64,000 bases of DNA, from assembly GCF_021390645.1 (NCBI RefSeq), contig NZ_JAJEJT010000002.1, positions 1,240,001 to 1,304,000 on the forward strand, in the 5' to 3' direction. How positions within the stretch are numbered: the first letter of the stretch is position 1; each line of letters starts with the position of its first letter. This document shows positions 19,185 through 27,981 of the stretch, piece after piece. A program made the translations under genes and the position numbers. This stretch comes from Paraburkholderia flagellata (GTDB taxonomy: Bacteria > Pseudomonadota > Gammaproteobacteria > Burkholderiales > Burkholderiaceae). Below the pieces are notes generated by a model that saw nothing but the letters and a program-made list of their open reading frames with translations, searched no databases and was not told the DNA's origin.

Positions 19185-20204
19185 ATGAGCTCCCGCGCAC
19201 CCACAGTCGACATCATCCGTCCACTTGAACACGGCATTGCCCGCAATCACTTCAGCGTGCTGGGCGAACCGCCAGAACGTCGCTTGCTCGCCTGGCGGGA
19301 TCGGGTGGGTCATATTATTGACGTGGTGCCCTCGCGATCCGACCTGGAGAAGCCCTTTCAGGCTTCAATTGACCGCTTTCAGGTGGGCGACCTTGTATTT
19401 ACGGATTGCCGGTCGGATCTGATGATGCTCGAGCGCTCGCAGGCGCGGATTTCGACAGACCAGGTACGCGATTTCGTCTTTCATGTGTTTCTGAAGGGCG
19501 GTGTCGAGAACGTCTCCGTGCGCGCCTCGCAGCGCGACAGCGGACCCTTGCCCGCCAGTATCCTTGCACTCGATATGAACCAACCTGTTCGAATGCAACG
19601 CCTGGCATGCAGGGTACTCACGTTTTTCGTGCCGGGCGAGTTGGTGCAAAAAGTCTTTCCTGATCCCGAGGCCATCCACGGCCGCATGCTCCACGCTTCG
19701 ATGCCGCTTGTGCCACTGATCATCGACCACGTTGCGACGCTCGGTGGGAGAATCGCAACCATGAGCGCCGCAGAGGCGGACGGCGCAATACGCGCCGCGG
19801 CGGAGTTACTTGTCACAGCATTTGGAAGGCAAGCGGGCCTGAGCGGCGACACTCGCGCGGCAGCCCGGGCGGCGATGTTCGCTCAGGTACGGCGCTATAT
19901 TCAGGCGCATCTGACTGAAAGCAACCTTTCGCCCGAAAACGTGCTCAATGCGCTGGGACTTCCCCGCCCAACCCTATATCGTCTGTTCCAGCACGAAGGC
20001 GGCCTTGGCGCTTATATCCGACACCTGAGGCTACGCCGCGCGGCCGATGAACTGGTGCGGTATTCGCACGTCACGGTGATCGAGATTGCGTACGGACTCG
20101 GCTTCAAAAGCGCCTCTGATTTCACGCGCGCCTTCCGGCGTGCCTACGACATGGCGCCACAGGATTTTCGGGCGCTAGCTAGCAGCAGGCTTCAGTCGCG
20201 GTGA
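19185..20204 (+). CDS. AraC family transcriptional regulator
   Basis: The predicted protein has 339 residues. An N-terminal cupin-like sensing region of the AraC-binding-like type (residues 1-210) precedes two helix-turn-helix motifs near the C-terminus. The first is in NVLNALGLPRPTLYRLFQ and the second in VIEIAYGLGFKSASDFTRAF. The ending RAYDMAPQDFRA is the normal AraC signature. Its 3' end faces the MFS gene at 20229, so its target is not obvious from layout. The MFS plus methylmalonyl-CoA decarboxylase pair is the nearest candidate. Confidence 0.9.
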   Translation: MSSRAPTVDIIRPLEHGIARNHFSVLGEPPERRLLAWRDRVGHIIDVVPSRSDLEKPFQASIDRFQVGDLVFTDCRSDLMMLERSQARISTDQVRDFVFHVFLKGGVENVSVRASQRDSGPLPASILALDMNQPVRMQRLACRVLTFFVPGELVQKVFPDPEAIHGRMLHASMPLVPLIIDHVATLGGRIATMSAAEADGAIRAAAELLVTAFGRQAGLSGDTRAAARAAMFAQVRRYIQAHLTESNLSPENVLNALGLPRPTLYRLFQHEGGLGAYIRHLRLRRAADELVRYSHVTVIEIAYGLGFKSASDFTRAFRRAYDMAPQDFRALASSRLQSR

Positions 20205-20228
20205 CAGGTGTCAATGCGTGCGGCAAGT

Positions 20229-21536
20229 TCATGGTTCGATGCGCCGTTCCTTGAAAAGCATCACCGCGCAGAAGCTTACGCCACACGCGGGCGCGACATA
20301 CCAGGCCGCAGAGAGGGGATCGCCGGTCCATTTGATCAAACCGGTCACGATGAACTGAGCGGTGCTGCCGAACAATGCAACGCTCAACGCATGCGAAACG
20401 GCCATGCCGCTCGCGCGCACCCTCGCGGGCAGTGCTTCGAGCACAAGCAGGGTGACCGCTACGGCGCTGAATGCCATCATGATGCTGAAGAGCGCGACGC
20501 CGCACAGGATTGGCGCTGCGCTCGTCGCACGGGAGAACATCAGAAAGACGGGATAGACCAGCAGCGCTGAGCATCCTGAGGCCACAAGTGCCAACGGCTT
20601 GCGGCGACGCAGTCGGTCCATGAGACGGCCAGCCAGCGGCGGAATGACGACCAGTAGCAGAGCAGACAGCGCGGAAGCCATAAATCCGGTCACGGCGGGC
20701 ATGTGCATCACACGAGTCGCATAGCTCGGCATGAAGTAGACAACCGCGTAAACCGGTATGCTTTGCCCCATTATCATCAGCATCGCCAGCAGGATCGTCG
20801 GCCCGTGTTCGCGACACAGTTCGGTAAGCGGTGTGCCGGCATGTCTGGCGGTGCTGGTGAAAATCGGATCGTCGCGAAGCCGAAGACGAACATAGAGGCC
20901 GACTGGCGCGATCAAGAGACCGATCAGGAACGGGATTCGCCAGCCCCACGATGCAAGCGCTGCCGGCGACACCGTGCTGGTGATTAGCAGCCCCAGGGAT
21001 GCGCCCAGCAACGCGGCCGCCCCCTGGCTCGCGAGCTGCCAGCTGACCAGATAGCCACGGCGCGACTCGGGCCCCGCCTCCAGCACGAATGCAGCGGCAA
21101 CGCCGATGTCGCCGCCAACGGCAAAGCCCTGCAACGACCGGCCGGCAATGATGATGAGCGGCGCAATCACGCCGATGCTGGCAAACGACGGGCACAGAGC
21201 GAGCGTGGCGGTTCCCAGCGCCATCATCCAGCTGGTCCGCGCCATCGCTGCACGGCGTCCCACACGGTCCGCGTAAGCGCCAATGACCATCGCGCCAACA
21301 GGCCTCATGAAAAAGCCGACGCCGAACGTGCCGACCGCCCACAATAGTGACGTCATCGGATCGTTCGCCGGGAAGAAGCGGTCTCCGATCATCACCGCGA
21401 AGAATCCGAATACGGTGAAATCGAACATTTCGAGGCCGGTCACAAGCGATGCTGCGACGATGGTCTTGAGAAGATCACGGGGATGTTTCTGATTGCCGGC
21501 AGGCAGGTCGCACGTCGAAAAGTGAGGCGTGAACAT
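20229..21536 (-). CDS. MFS transporter, metabolite:H+ symporter-like
   Basis: This is a 12-helix inner-membrane transporter of 435 residues. It has the MFS motif ADRVGRRAAM between helices 2 and 3, the helix 4-5 region GRSLQGFAVGGDIGVAAAFVLE, and a repeat of the loop motif as GRLMDRLRRRKPL. The sequence pattern is that of the metabolite:H+ symporter group (proline/betaine, citrate, alpha-ketoglutarate and shikimate carriers). It follows the methylmalonyl-CoA decarboxylase gene by about 100 bases on the same strand, so a carboxylic acid substrate is plausible. The substrate is not determinable from sequence. Confidence 0.85.
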   Translation of the reverse strand: MFTPHFSTCDLPAGNQKHPRDLLKTIVAASLVTGLEMFDFTVFGFFAVMIGDRFFPANDPMTSLLWAVGTFGVGFFMRPVGAMVIGAYADRVGRRAAMARTSWMMALGTATLALCPSFASIGVIAPLIIIAGRSLQGFAVGGDIGVAAAFVLEAGPESRRGYLVSWQLASQGAAALLGASLGLLITSTVSPAALASWGWRIPFLIGLLIAPVGLYVRLRLRDDPIFTSTARHAGTPLTELCREHGPTILLAMLMIMGQSIPVYAVVYFMPSYATRVMHMPAVTGFMASALSALLLVVIPPLAGRLMDRLRRRKPLALVASGCSALLVYPVFLMFSRATSAAPILCGVALFSIMMAFSAVAVTLLVLEALPARVRASGMAVSHALSVALFGSTAQFIVTGLIKWTGDPLSAAWYVAPACGVSFCAVMLFKERRIEP

Positions 21537-21639
21537 TCTTTTTGCAGGATGGTCAGTAGTGGCGCATGCGTTTCACGTTGAAAATGCATTCTTGCTACGA
21601 AACGCATTGCACGATACCACGCGTGCGCCCACACTGGAT

Positions 21640-22443
21640 TCATCGACCGCGAAACTCGGGTGAGCGTTGCTGCGCGAATGCTTCCAGCCCTTCCCTCATA
21701 TCGTCGCCAGCGCACGCTATCCTGCGAAGCTCCGCGATTCTTTCCATCGCTTCGACTGGCACCGGCACGACGTCTTCGAGAATGCGCAATTGCTCTTTGA
21801 CCACAGAAATTGCCAACGGCGCTTTGGTCGCAATACCCTTGGCCATCTCCAGCGCAACGGCCTCGACGTCGGCTGGCTGAACCAGGCGATTGAGCACGCC
21901 GTGGCGCTCGGCTTCATGGGCCTCAAGCGGTCGTGCGCAAAAAAACATCTCCTTCAGGATATGGATCGGCAGGCTGTTGATGAATCGGAGCAGACCGCTC
22001 GTGCTGTAGGGAAGACCGATATTCGCTGGCGTCATGGCAAATCGGACCGTCGTGTCGGCCACGACGAGGTCGCAGCTCATCACCAGGTCGACCGCCCCAC
22101 CCCATACGGAGCCCGACACCATTGCGATCACGACGCCGGGATAGGCTCGCACCTTCCGTAGAACGCGCTCCAGTGGCTTACCCCAGGCGATCGGGTCGTG
22201 GTCCGCCTCGAGTTCACCGAGGTCGTGGCCCGCGCTCCAGACCTTCTCGCCCACCCCACTCGTCAATATCACAACTGGCACGCCATTCGATGCAAGGACC
22301 GTCAGTTGATCCTGCAACGCGCCCAGTAATTCCGCATTCAAGGCATGGTGCCTGGAAGCGTTGCGAAAAACCACCTTTGCAATGCGATCTTCAATGATTT
22401 CAGTAGTGACCTTCACACATTCTTCCGGTGCACTCGCACTCAT
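21640..22443 (-). CDS. Methylmalonyl-CoA decarboxylase-like crotonase (ScpB type)
   Basis: This crotonase-fold enzyme has 267 residues. The blocks KVWSAGHDLGEL, YPGVVIAMVSGSVWGGAVDLVMS, FAMTPANIGLPY and KAPLAISVVKEQLRIL line up with Escherichia coli ScpB, which decarboxylates methylmalonyl-CoA to propionyl-CoA. The closeness of these blocks is why I prefer this to a plain enoyl-CoA hydratase. I start at MSASAPEE because GGAG lies 7 bases before it; the frame runs 60 codons further upstream through sequence that looks non-coding. Upstream of MFS gene 20229 on the same strand. E. coli ScpB works with a mutase and a CoA transferase, neither of which is nearby. Confidence 0.75.
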   Translation of the reverse strand: MSASAPEECVKVTTEIIEDRIAKVVFRNASRHHALNAELLGALQDQLTVLASNGVPVVILTSGVGEKVWSAGHDLGELEADHDPIAWGKPLERVLRKVRAYPGVVIAMVSGSVWGGAVDLVMSCDLVVADTTVRFAMTPANIGLPYSTSGLLRFINSLPIHILKEMFFCARPLEAHEAERHGVLNRLVQPADVEAVALEMAKGIATKAPLAISVVKEQLRILEDVVPVPVEAMERIAELRRIACAGDDMREGLEAFAQQRSPEFRGR

Positions 22444-22659
22444 TTCGTTACTCCACATGTCGCGGCAGACCGCGCTCCACCCCCGGCAGGCGGGGAACTT
22501 GATAAAGGACTCCCGCGCAGGGTAACTCATCGAGCGCCGATTCGCTAAAGCCGGTCTCGCGCGAGCCCCTGGCAACACCGAGCGTGCGTCCTGAATGTGC
22601 GGATGACATCGCGCCGCGCCCACGGCGTGCGAGGCGTGCGCAGTGCCGATGCGATTGCG

Positions 22660-24435
22660 TCAGCTGGCCGGGTCCGATGCCAATGCAATCCGCGCCTTCT
22701 CCTCCGGACTATTCGCCTTGTAATATTTGTCCGCCCACTTGCGGTCAGGTTGCAGCATCAGACGTTGAACGGTTCTATGCTGCTGCTCATCAATGCCAAC
22801 GGCGCGAGCCCGATAGTGCTCGTATAGCCGCATGAACTCGGCGAGGTAAATGGCGGCAATGCGCGTGTCCTTTATTTCGAGCAGGTTCTCGTCGTTGAAA
22901 TGCTCAGAGTTGTTGCTCATATTTGCCGAGCCCGTGTAGACAATCGGATTGTCTCCCTCTGCGTCGATGACAATGAACTTATGGTGGATGATGACCGGTG
23001 CGTAACCCGGCGCGACTTCGCCAGGAAAAAGCTGGAGTTCGGGCTCGAATCCTTCGGGCACGGTCGCCGGGGAGAAGTACGATGCGTCGATCACGTCGCG
23101 GTTTTCCTTGCTTCGATGATAGAGCGCGAGGTTTGCCAGAGCCGTCGTATTCACCACCTCTCCCGCCTTTTGCGCCTCTTGCGCATTCTCAGCGGACTTC
23201 TCACTGATATTGTTAACGAGGCCGAACATCATTCGCCCCTTGTCGCCAGCAGCAAAACAGGCGTCGCGAAGCGGTTCATCTGTCGGCATGAAGAGGCAGA
23301 ACAGAACGGAATGCTGCGCCTTGCCGATCGCTTCCACGATGGAGTCGATCTGGGTACGTCTGGTTTTCGTCTCCGGTGAGAAGCAAACGCGCACGGCAGC
23401 GCTTCCCACAGTCACGGCATCCGACCAGCCATTCGTGAGTTCGGCGGTCTGGCCGATGGACGGATTGCTGGCGATGGCTTTCGTTCTGTCGTCGTACAGT
23501 TTCGCGAGGTCAGCCGAATCAAACAGGTGAAGCACGTTAGCCTGTTCCGTGATGCCTTCCGTTGTGAAATTCGCAGAACCTGCAAGGACGAATGCCGGGT
23601 TGCCTTGTCTATCGCCCCTGTCCGTCACGACGAGCTTGTCGTGCATGATATGAGTCTTGTCACGTGGGCAAAAAGTCACGACGCTGCTCAGTGCATCGAC
23701 CGCGGCTTGATTGGGTGATGGCGCGGAAGGTTTGCCTTTTTCGCGAACCAGGTGCGAATCGTAGACGACGGCAACGCTCCCTTTTCCGTGGGCCGTTCCA
23801 AAATCCTTGAATGCCGGTATCGCCCAAAGCGAGTCAGTCAGGTGATAGACCGCTGCTGCTGCGTGCGACGAATCCAGGAATATTTCCTTGAACACAAGCT
23901 GCATATCATTGGCGAGCCACGTTCGAAGTTGAAGCGCTTCTGCGGGCGGCGGCACGGTATGCGGATTGATTCCCAAGGCCTTGATTTGTCGTGCAAAAGC
24001 CTGTGAACTCACCACCGCACGGTTGAACCACGTACCCACGCCGTCTTCGATATGCGCCGGAAGCGTGACCTCACACGAACCCGCCTCCGCGTTCAGCAGA
24101 TTCAGATTGTCCGGCGTACCGACTACCGGATAGACGGTGTATTTGAACTGCTTGCCTCTGTCGGCTTCCTCGATGCGCGCGTCCCACCACATGAATTTTT
24201 GAATCGGCGCAGTGTTCGAAGGCGCATCAGGCTTTCCGTCCGGCACGGGCCCTTTGAACGTGATTCGATTGGGGAGCCAGTTGCTTGCCTCATCGGATTG
24301 CCCGTCTGGACTCGTGAAACCCGGGGCTCGCTCGACGGCGAAACCCAGGAAGTCGGCGCGTGTCGCACCTTCTGGCCAGTCGAATGCGAGCAAAACCAAC
24401 GTGGGGGAGAGATAACTGCGTATCTTCGTCGACAT
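22660..24435 (-). CDS. Phospholipase D-like protein with two HKD motifs
   Basis: The predicted protein has 591 residues. Two catalytic HxKxxxxD motifs are intact: HDKLVVTD at about residue 265 and HHKFIVID at about residue 483, each followed by a G-SAN motif (AGSANFTTEG and TGSANMSNNS). This is the two-domain architecture of phospholipase D superfamily phosphodiesterases. There is no signal peptide, so it is probably cytoplasmic or exported by another route; substrate (phospholipid or nucleic acid) is unknown. The N-terminal 150 residues form an extra beta-rich, fibronectin-like region. Translation starts 8 bases after AGAGG. A large inverted repeat sits just upstream. It has no obvious functional partner in the neighbourhood. 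Confidence 0.85.
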   Translation of the reverse strand: MSTKIRSYLSPTLVLLAFDWPEGATRADFLGFAVERAPGFTSPDGQSDEASNWLPNRITFKGPVPDGKPDAPSNTAPIQKFMWWDARIEEADRGKQFKYTVYPVVGTPDNLNLLNAEAGSCEVTLPAHIEDGVGTWFNRAVVSSQAFARQIKALGINPHTVPPPAEALQLRTWLANDMQLVFKEIFLDSSHAAAAVYHLTDSLWAIPAFKDFGTAHGKGSVAVVYDSHLVREKGKPSAPSPNQAAVDALSSVVTFCPRDKTHIMHDKLVVTDRGDRQGNPAFVLAGSANFTTEGITEQANVLHLFDSADLAKLYDDRTKAIASNPSIGQTAELTNGWSDAVTVGSAAVRVCFSPETKTRRTQIDSIVEAIGKAQHSVLFCLFMPTDEPLRDACFAAGDKGRMMFGLVNNISEKSAENAQEAQKAGEVVNTTALANLALYHRSKENRDVIDASYFSPATVPEGFEPELQLFPGEVAPGYAPVIIHHKFIVIDAEGDNPIVYTGSANMSNNSEHFNDENLLEIKDTRIAAIYLAEFMRLYEHYRARAVGIDEQQHRTVQRLMLQPDRKWADKYYKANSPEEKARIALASDPAS

Positions 24436-24449
24436 CGTTCACCTCTTCT

Positions 24450-24482
24450 CTGTTGGCCGAAACTTCCAGTTTCGACCAACAG
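24450..24482. repeat. 15-bp inverted repeat just upstream of the phospholipase D-like gene
   Basis: Arms CTGTTGGCCGAAACT and AGTTTCGACCAACAG are complementary at 14 of 15 positions and flank a three-base loop. The repeat ends about 15 bases before the start codon, next to the ribosome-binding site. It lacks a T-run, so it is more likely an mRNA 5' hairpin or a repressor site than a terminator for the GntR gene. Confidence 0.6.
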
Positions 24483-24558
24483 TTTGTTGATACAGTGAAC
24501 GGTGTATGTTGCGTAGATGTCGTTTCGATGACGCGGCCCAGTGCAACGAAAAAAGCAC

Positions 24559-25302
24559 TTACTGCGGCGTGATATCTCTTTGCACCCGATGGATATGCTG
24601 CTCGACGTAGAACGCCGCGGCGTCGGCGTCTCCGCAGACAATGGCTTCGTAAATCAGCCGATGCTCCGCGACGTACAGTCGAATGCGAGCCGGGTCGTAA
24701 ATCCCGTCGTCCTTAAGCCGCTTCCACAGCGACTGGTCCATGGTCGATGCGATCTCTTCCGCAAGTTTCGCGAGCAGCACATCACCCGTCATCACCGCCA
24801 GTTGACGATGAAAAAGCCTGTCGCTGTTGTTCCACAGCGCTCGCTCCTCGGGCGTCGCCACGTCCGTCAACGTCTCCATCTGGTCCAGATAGTGCTCGGC
24901 CAGCCGGTCCCGCTGTTTGCGTGCGGCCGCTCGCCTCGCGATTGCAGGCTCGAGAATCAAGCGCACATCGAGCGTGGCCGACGGGCTGAAGTCCGACGTC
25001 GATCCACCGGTCGCGGTTTCTACGCTCGGCGCCGAGGCAAGAATTTGTTGGGCCGCCGAAGCGATGTAAGAGCCGGAGTTGCGCTTCGTGACAACCAGGC
25101 CTTCGTTTTGCAATTGCCCGATCGCTTCTCGCACGGCAGGCCGACCAACGCCAAAAAGCGTGGCAAGTTCGCGCTCCGACGGCAGCCGGGCATCCGGCAG
25201 AAAGCGGCCGCTTCGGATTTCGGCGCGGATCTTCTCCGACACCTGTTCGTAAATCTGCAGTGGCCGAAAGCGGCCTTCAAGCTCAAAGCGAGCGGATGCC
25301 AT
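24559..25302 (-). CDS. GntR family (FadR/FCD) transcriptional regulator
   Basis: The predicted protein has 247 residues. The N-terminal winged helix (residues 15-80) contains LPSERELATLFGVGRPAVREAIGQLQNEGLV, the standard GntR signature here split by no insertions. The C-terminal FCD domain carries RLILEPAIARRAA and the metal/ligand-binding histidines in DRLFHRQLA and EHRLIYEAI. It is divergent from the binding-protein and hydroxyproline dehydratase genes, so it probably represses them in the absence of substrate. The intervening 394 bases contain inverted copies of GTGGTATA, typical of FadR-group half-sites. Confidence 0.9.
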   Translation of the reverse strand: MASARFELEGRFRPLQIYEQVSEKIRAEIRSGRFLPDARLPSERELATLFGVGRPAVREAIGQLQNEGLVVTKRNSGSYIASAAQQILASAPSVETATGGSTSDFSPSATLDVRLILEPAIARRAAARKQRDRLAEHYLDQMETLTDVATPEERALWNNSDRLFHRQLAVMTGDVLLAKLAEEIASTMDQSLWKRLKDDGIYDPARIRLYVAEHRLIYEAIVCGDADAAAFYVEQHIHRVQRDITPQ

Positions 25303-25338
25303 GGCGGATTCTCAGTGCGCGGCGACGTGGTTCTTAAA

Positions 25339-25429
25339 TATACCACTTTCGCGGAAACCTCCTCCAACGACTCAGGATTAACCATAGAATCGGCGGATAT
25401 TGGCTTGCCATTCAGCCACCAGTGGTATA
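25339..25429. promoter_or_regulatory. Candidate GntR operators (inverted GTGGTATA copies)
   Basis: TATACCAC at 25339-25346 and GTGGTATA at 25422-25429 are exact inverse copies in the divergent region between the GntR gene and the substrate-binding protein gene. TGGTATA is a common half-site of FadR-subfamily repressors. The rest of the 394-base gap shows nothing else I can name. Confidence 0.45.
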
Positions 25430-25696
25430 GATTCGTTCCACACTGATTTCAGGAAATTGGGCGAACCGGAGCCGGAAAACGACCTGGCCAACGGCACCCG
25501 CTTTTTGATATCCGAACCACTTCAGGACAACGAAACTCGTTTTCTTCAGAAGCGTAGGCTATGCAGCGTGGGACCTGGCGGCATGCCGGCTCGCTCGCTA
25601 TGCCCTGCGCCAAACGTCGTTCGTGATGGCGCTGCGCCGTCACAGCGGCCGGTCAAGTTCGCTTTCGCCTGCAAGTCCAACAAATCTGGAGACATC

Positions 25697-26818
25697 ATGC
25701 GCCGCATCGCTACAACCCTGGCCGCCCTGACGGCCGCCGGCTCCTGCCTCATCGCCCATGCTCAAACTGTCGTCACCATCGGCCACTCATCGCCGCTTAC
25801 GGGCCCGCAGGCGCCGAACGGCAAGGACAACGAGAATGGCGCGCGCCTCGCCATCGACGAACTGAACAAGAGCGGCGTGACGGTCGATGGCAAGAAGGTG
25901 ACGTTCAAACTGGATTCGGAAGACGACCAGGCGGACCCGAAGGTCGGGGTGCAGGTCGCTCAAAAGCTTGTCGACAGCGGCGTGGTTGCCGTCATGGGCC
26001 CGTACAACTCCGGCGTGGCGATTCCGGCATCGCGTGTCTATAACGCCGCCGGCGTTCCGATTCTGCCGGTCGCCTCGAACCCCGCGCTGACGAAACAAGG
26101 CTTCAAGACCATCTTCCGGATCGGCGCAAGCGATGAGCAGCTGGGCGGGACGATGGGCCAGTTCGCTGCGAAGACCTTGAAGGCGAAGACCGCAGCGGTC
26201 ATCGACGATCGCACCGCGTATGGGCAAGGTGTGGCGGAGCAGTTCGTGAAAGAGGCGAAAGCCAACGGCATCCAGATTGTCGACCAGGAGTTCACCAACT
26301 CGGCGGCGACTGACTTCCTCGGCATTCTCACCACCATCAAGGCGAAGAATCCGGACGTCATCTTCTTTGGCGGATACGCGGCTCAGGGTGCGCCGATGGC
26401 CAAGCAGATGCGCGCGCGCGGACTGCGTGCGAAGTTGCTGGGTGGCGATGGCATCTGCTCGGCCGATATGGGCAAGGTTGCGGGTGAAGCCGCGTCTATC
26501 GTGTATTGCGCGCAGGGTGGCGTCGCGCTGGACAAGACTGCGGCCGGCCGCGACTTCCTGAAGAAGTACAAGGACACCTACCACACGGATACGCAGGTCT
26601 ATGCCGTCAACTACTACGACGGCGTAAAACTGCTCGCCGATGCGATGGTCAAGGCTGGAACCACCACTGACAAGGCAAAGCTTGTCGCCCAATTGGCGAA
26701 GACCAACTATAAGGGCGTCGCAGGCACTTATTCCTTCGATGCAAACGGCGATCTCTTAGGCGCGCCTACGACCGTCTACATCATCAAGGACGGCCTGCCG
26801 GTGCCGTACGGTCAGTGA
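25697..26818 (+). CDS. Branched-chain-type ABC substrate-binding protein
   Basis: This is a periplasmic binding protein of 373 residues, LivJ/LivK family. The signal peptide MRRIATTLAALTAAG...AHA is followed by the typical start VTIGHSSPLTGPQAPNGKDNENG and by FKLDSEDDQADPKVGVQVAQKLVD. I chose the ATG at 25697 because it begins the signal peptide and follows GGAG. It is 20 bases upstream of the hydroxyproline dehydratase gene, so one operon is likely and the ligand may be trans-3-hydroxy-L-proline or a related imino acid. No permease or ATPase genes are present, so it must use a transporter encoded elsewhere. Confidence 0.9.
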   Translation: MRRIATTLAALTAAGSCLIAHAQTVVTIGHSSPLTGPQAPNGKDNENGARLAIDELNKSGVTVDGKKVTFKLDSEDDQADPKVGVQVAQKLVDSGVVAVMGPYNSGVAIPASRVYNAAGVPILPVASNPALTKQGFKTIFRIGASDEQLGGTMGQFAAKTLKAKTAAVIDDRTAYGQGVAEQFVKEAKANGIQIVDQEFTNSAATDFLGILTTIKAKNPDVIFFGGYAAQGAPMAKQMRARGLRAKLLGGDGICSADMGKVAGEAASIVYCAQGGVALDKTAAGRDFLKKYKDTYHTDTQVYAVNYYDGVKLLADAMVKAGTTTDKAKLVAQLAKTNYKGVAGTYSFDANGDLLGAPTTVYIIKDGLPVPYGQ

Positions 26819-26838
26819 CTCAATAGCGTAAAAACATC

Positions 26839-27846
26839 ATGAAAACGACTCGTACCATTTCGACCGTCGAGGTCCATACCGGCGGCGAAGCCTTCCGTAT
26901 CGTCACGAGCGGATTGCCTCGCCTCCCCGGCGACACGATTGTGAAGCGCCGCGCGTGGCTAAAGGAAAACGCCGACGAAATCCGTACCGCCTTGATGTTC
27001 GAACCGCGTGGTCACGCCGACATGTACGGCGGCTATCTGACCGAACCGGTTAGCACAACTGCCGACTTCGGCATCATCTTCCTTCACAACGAGGGCTATA
27101 GCGACCACTGCGGACACGGCGTTATCGCGCTCGCCACCGCAGCGGTCGAACTTGGCTGGGTTCAACGCCAGGTGCCGGAAACGCGTGTTGGCATCGACGC
27201 GCCCTGTGGCTTCATCGAAGCGTTCGTTCAGTGGGATGGCGAACACGCCGGCAACGTGCGATTCGTGAACGTCCCGTCGTTCATCTGGAAGCGCGACGTA
27301 ACTGTCGAGACGCCGACCTTTGGCACGGTGAAGGGCGATATTGCTTTCGGCGGCGCGTTCTACTTCTATGCCGACGGTCAGCCGCACGGGCTCGCCGTGC
27401 GCGAGTCGTCGGTCGAGGAACTCATTCGGTTCGGCGCCGAGGTAAAGGAAGCCGCGAACAAGGCGTACCCCGTCGAGCATCCCGAGATCCCGGAAATCAA
27501 TCATATTTACGGAACCATCATTGCCAACGCACCGCGACACGAAGGTTCGACGCAAGCCAATTGCTGCGTCTTCGCTGACCGCGAAGTGGACCGCTCACCG
27601 ACCGGCTCCGGCACCGGTGGGCGCGTCGCTCAGTTGTACTTGCGAGGCGAACTTGGCAAAGACGAGACCCTTGTGAATGAGTCCATCATCGGCACTGTTT
27701 TCAAAGGACGCGTGCTCAGCGAGACGACAGTCGGCGACTTCAAGGCAGTGATCCCGGAAGTCGAAGGCAACGCGTTTGTTTGCGGCTTCGCGACCTGGAT
27801 CGTGGACGAACGCGATCCGCTGACTTACGGATTCCTCGTCCGGTAG
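26839..27846 (+). CDS. trans-3-hydroxy-L-proline dehydratase (proline racemase family)
   Basis: The predicted enzyme has 335 residues and the proline racemase fold. The first catalytic position is cysteine (SDHCGHG, C91). The second, cysteine in racemases and 4-hydroxyproline epimerases, is threonine (DRSPTGSGTGG, T255). The Cys/Thr pair is the known signature of trans-3-hydroxy-L-proline dehydratases (EC 4.2.1.77), which release delta-1-pyrroline-2-carboxylate. That product needs an imine reductase to become proline. None is adjacent, but two ornithine-cyclodeaminase-family reductases are encoded at 42866 and 56836. It follows the binding-protein gene by 20 bases and is probably controlled by the divergent GntR protein. 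Confidence 0.87.
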   Translation: MKTTRTISTVEVHTGGEAFRIVTSGLPRLPGDTIVKRRAWLKENADEIRTALMFEPRGHADMYGGYLTEPVSTTADFGIIFLHNEGYSDHCGHGVIALATAAVELGWVQRQVPETRVGIDAPCGFIEAFVQWDGEHAGNVRFVNVPSFIWKRDVTVETPTFGTVKGDIAFGGAFYFYADGQPHGLAVRESSVEELIRFGAEVKEAANKAYPVEHPEIPEINHIYGTIIANAPRHEGSTQANCCVFADREVDRSPTGSGTGGRVAQLYLRGELGKDETLVNESIIGTVFKGRVLSETTVGDFKAVIPEVEGNAFVCGFATWIVDERDPLTYGFLVR

Positions 27847-27981
27847 ACTTTTCGTCCTCGTGGCGCCACTTAACGCACCGTTACGAATCTCGCAACGCCG
27901 TTGCACCTGTGTCCGAGCCCGCCGCCTACACTCCGAACCGTGCTCACCAGAAACGCACGACCCGTGCGGAGGAGTAGGGAA

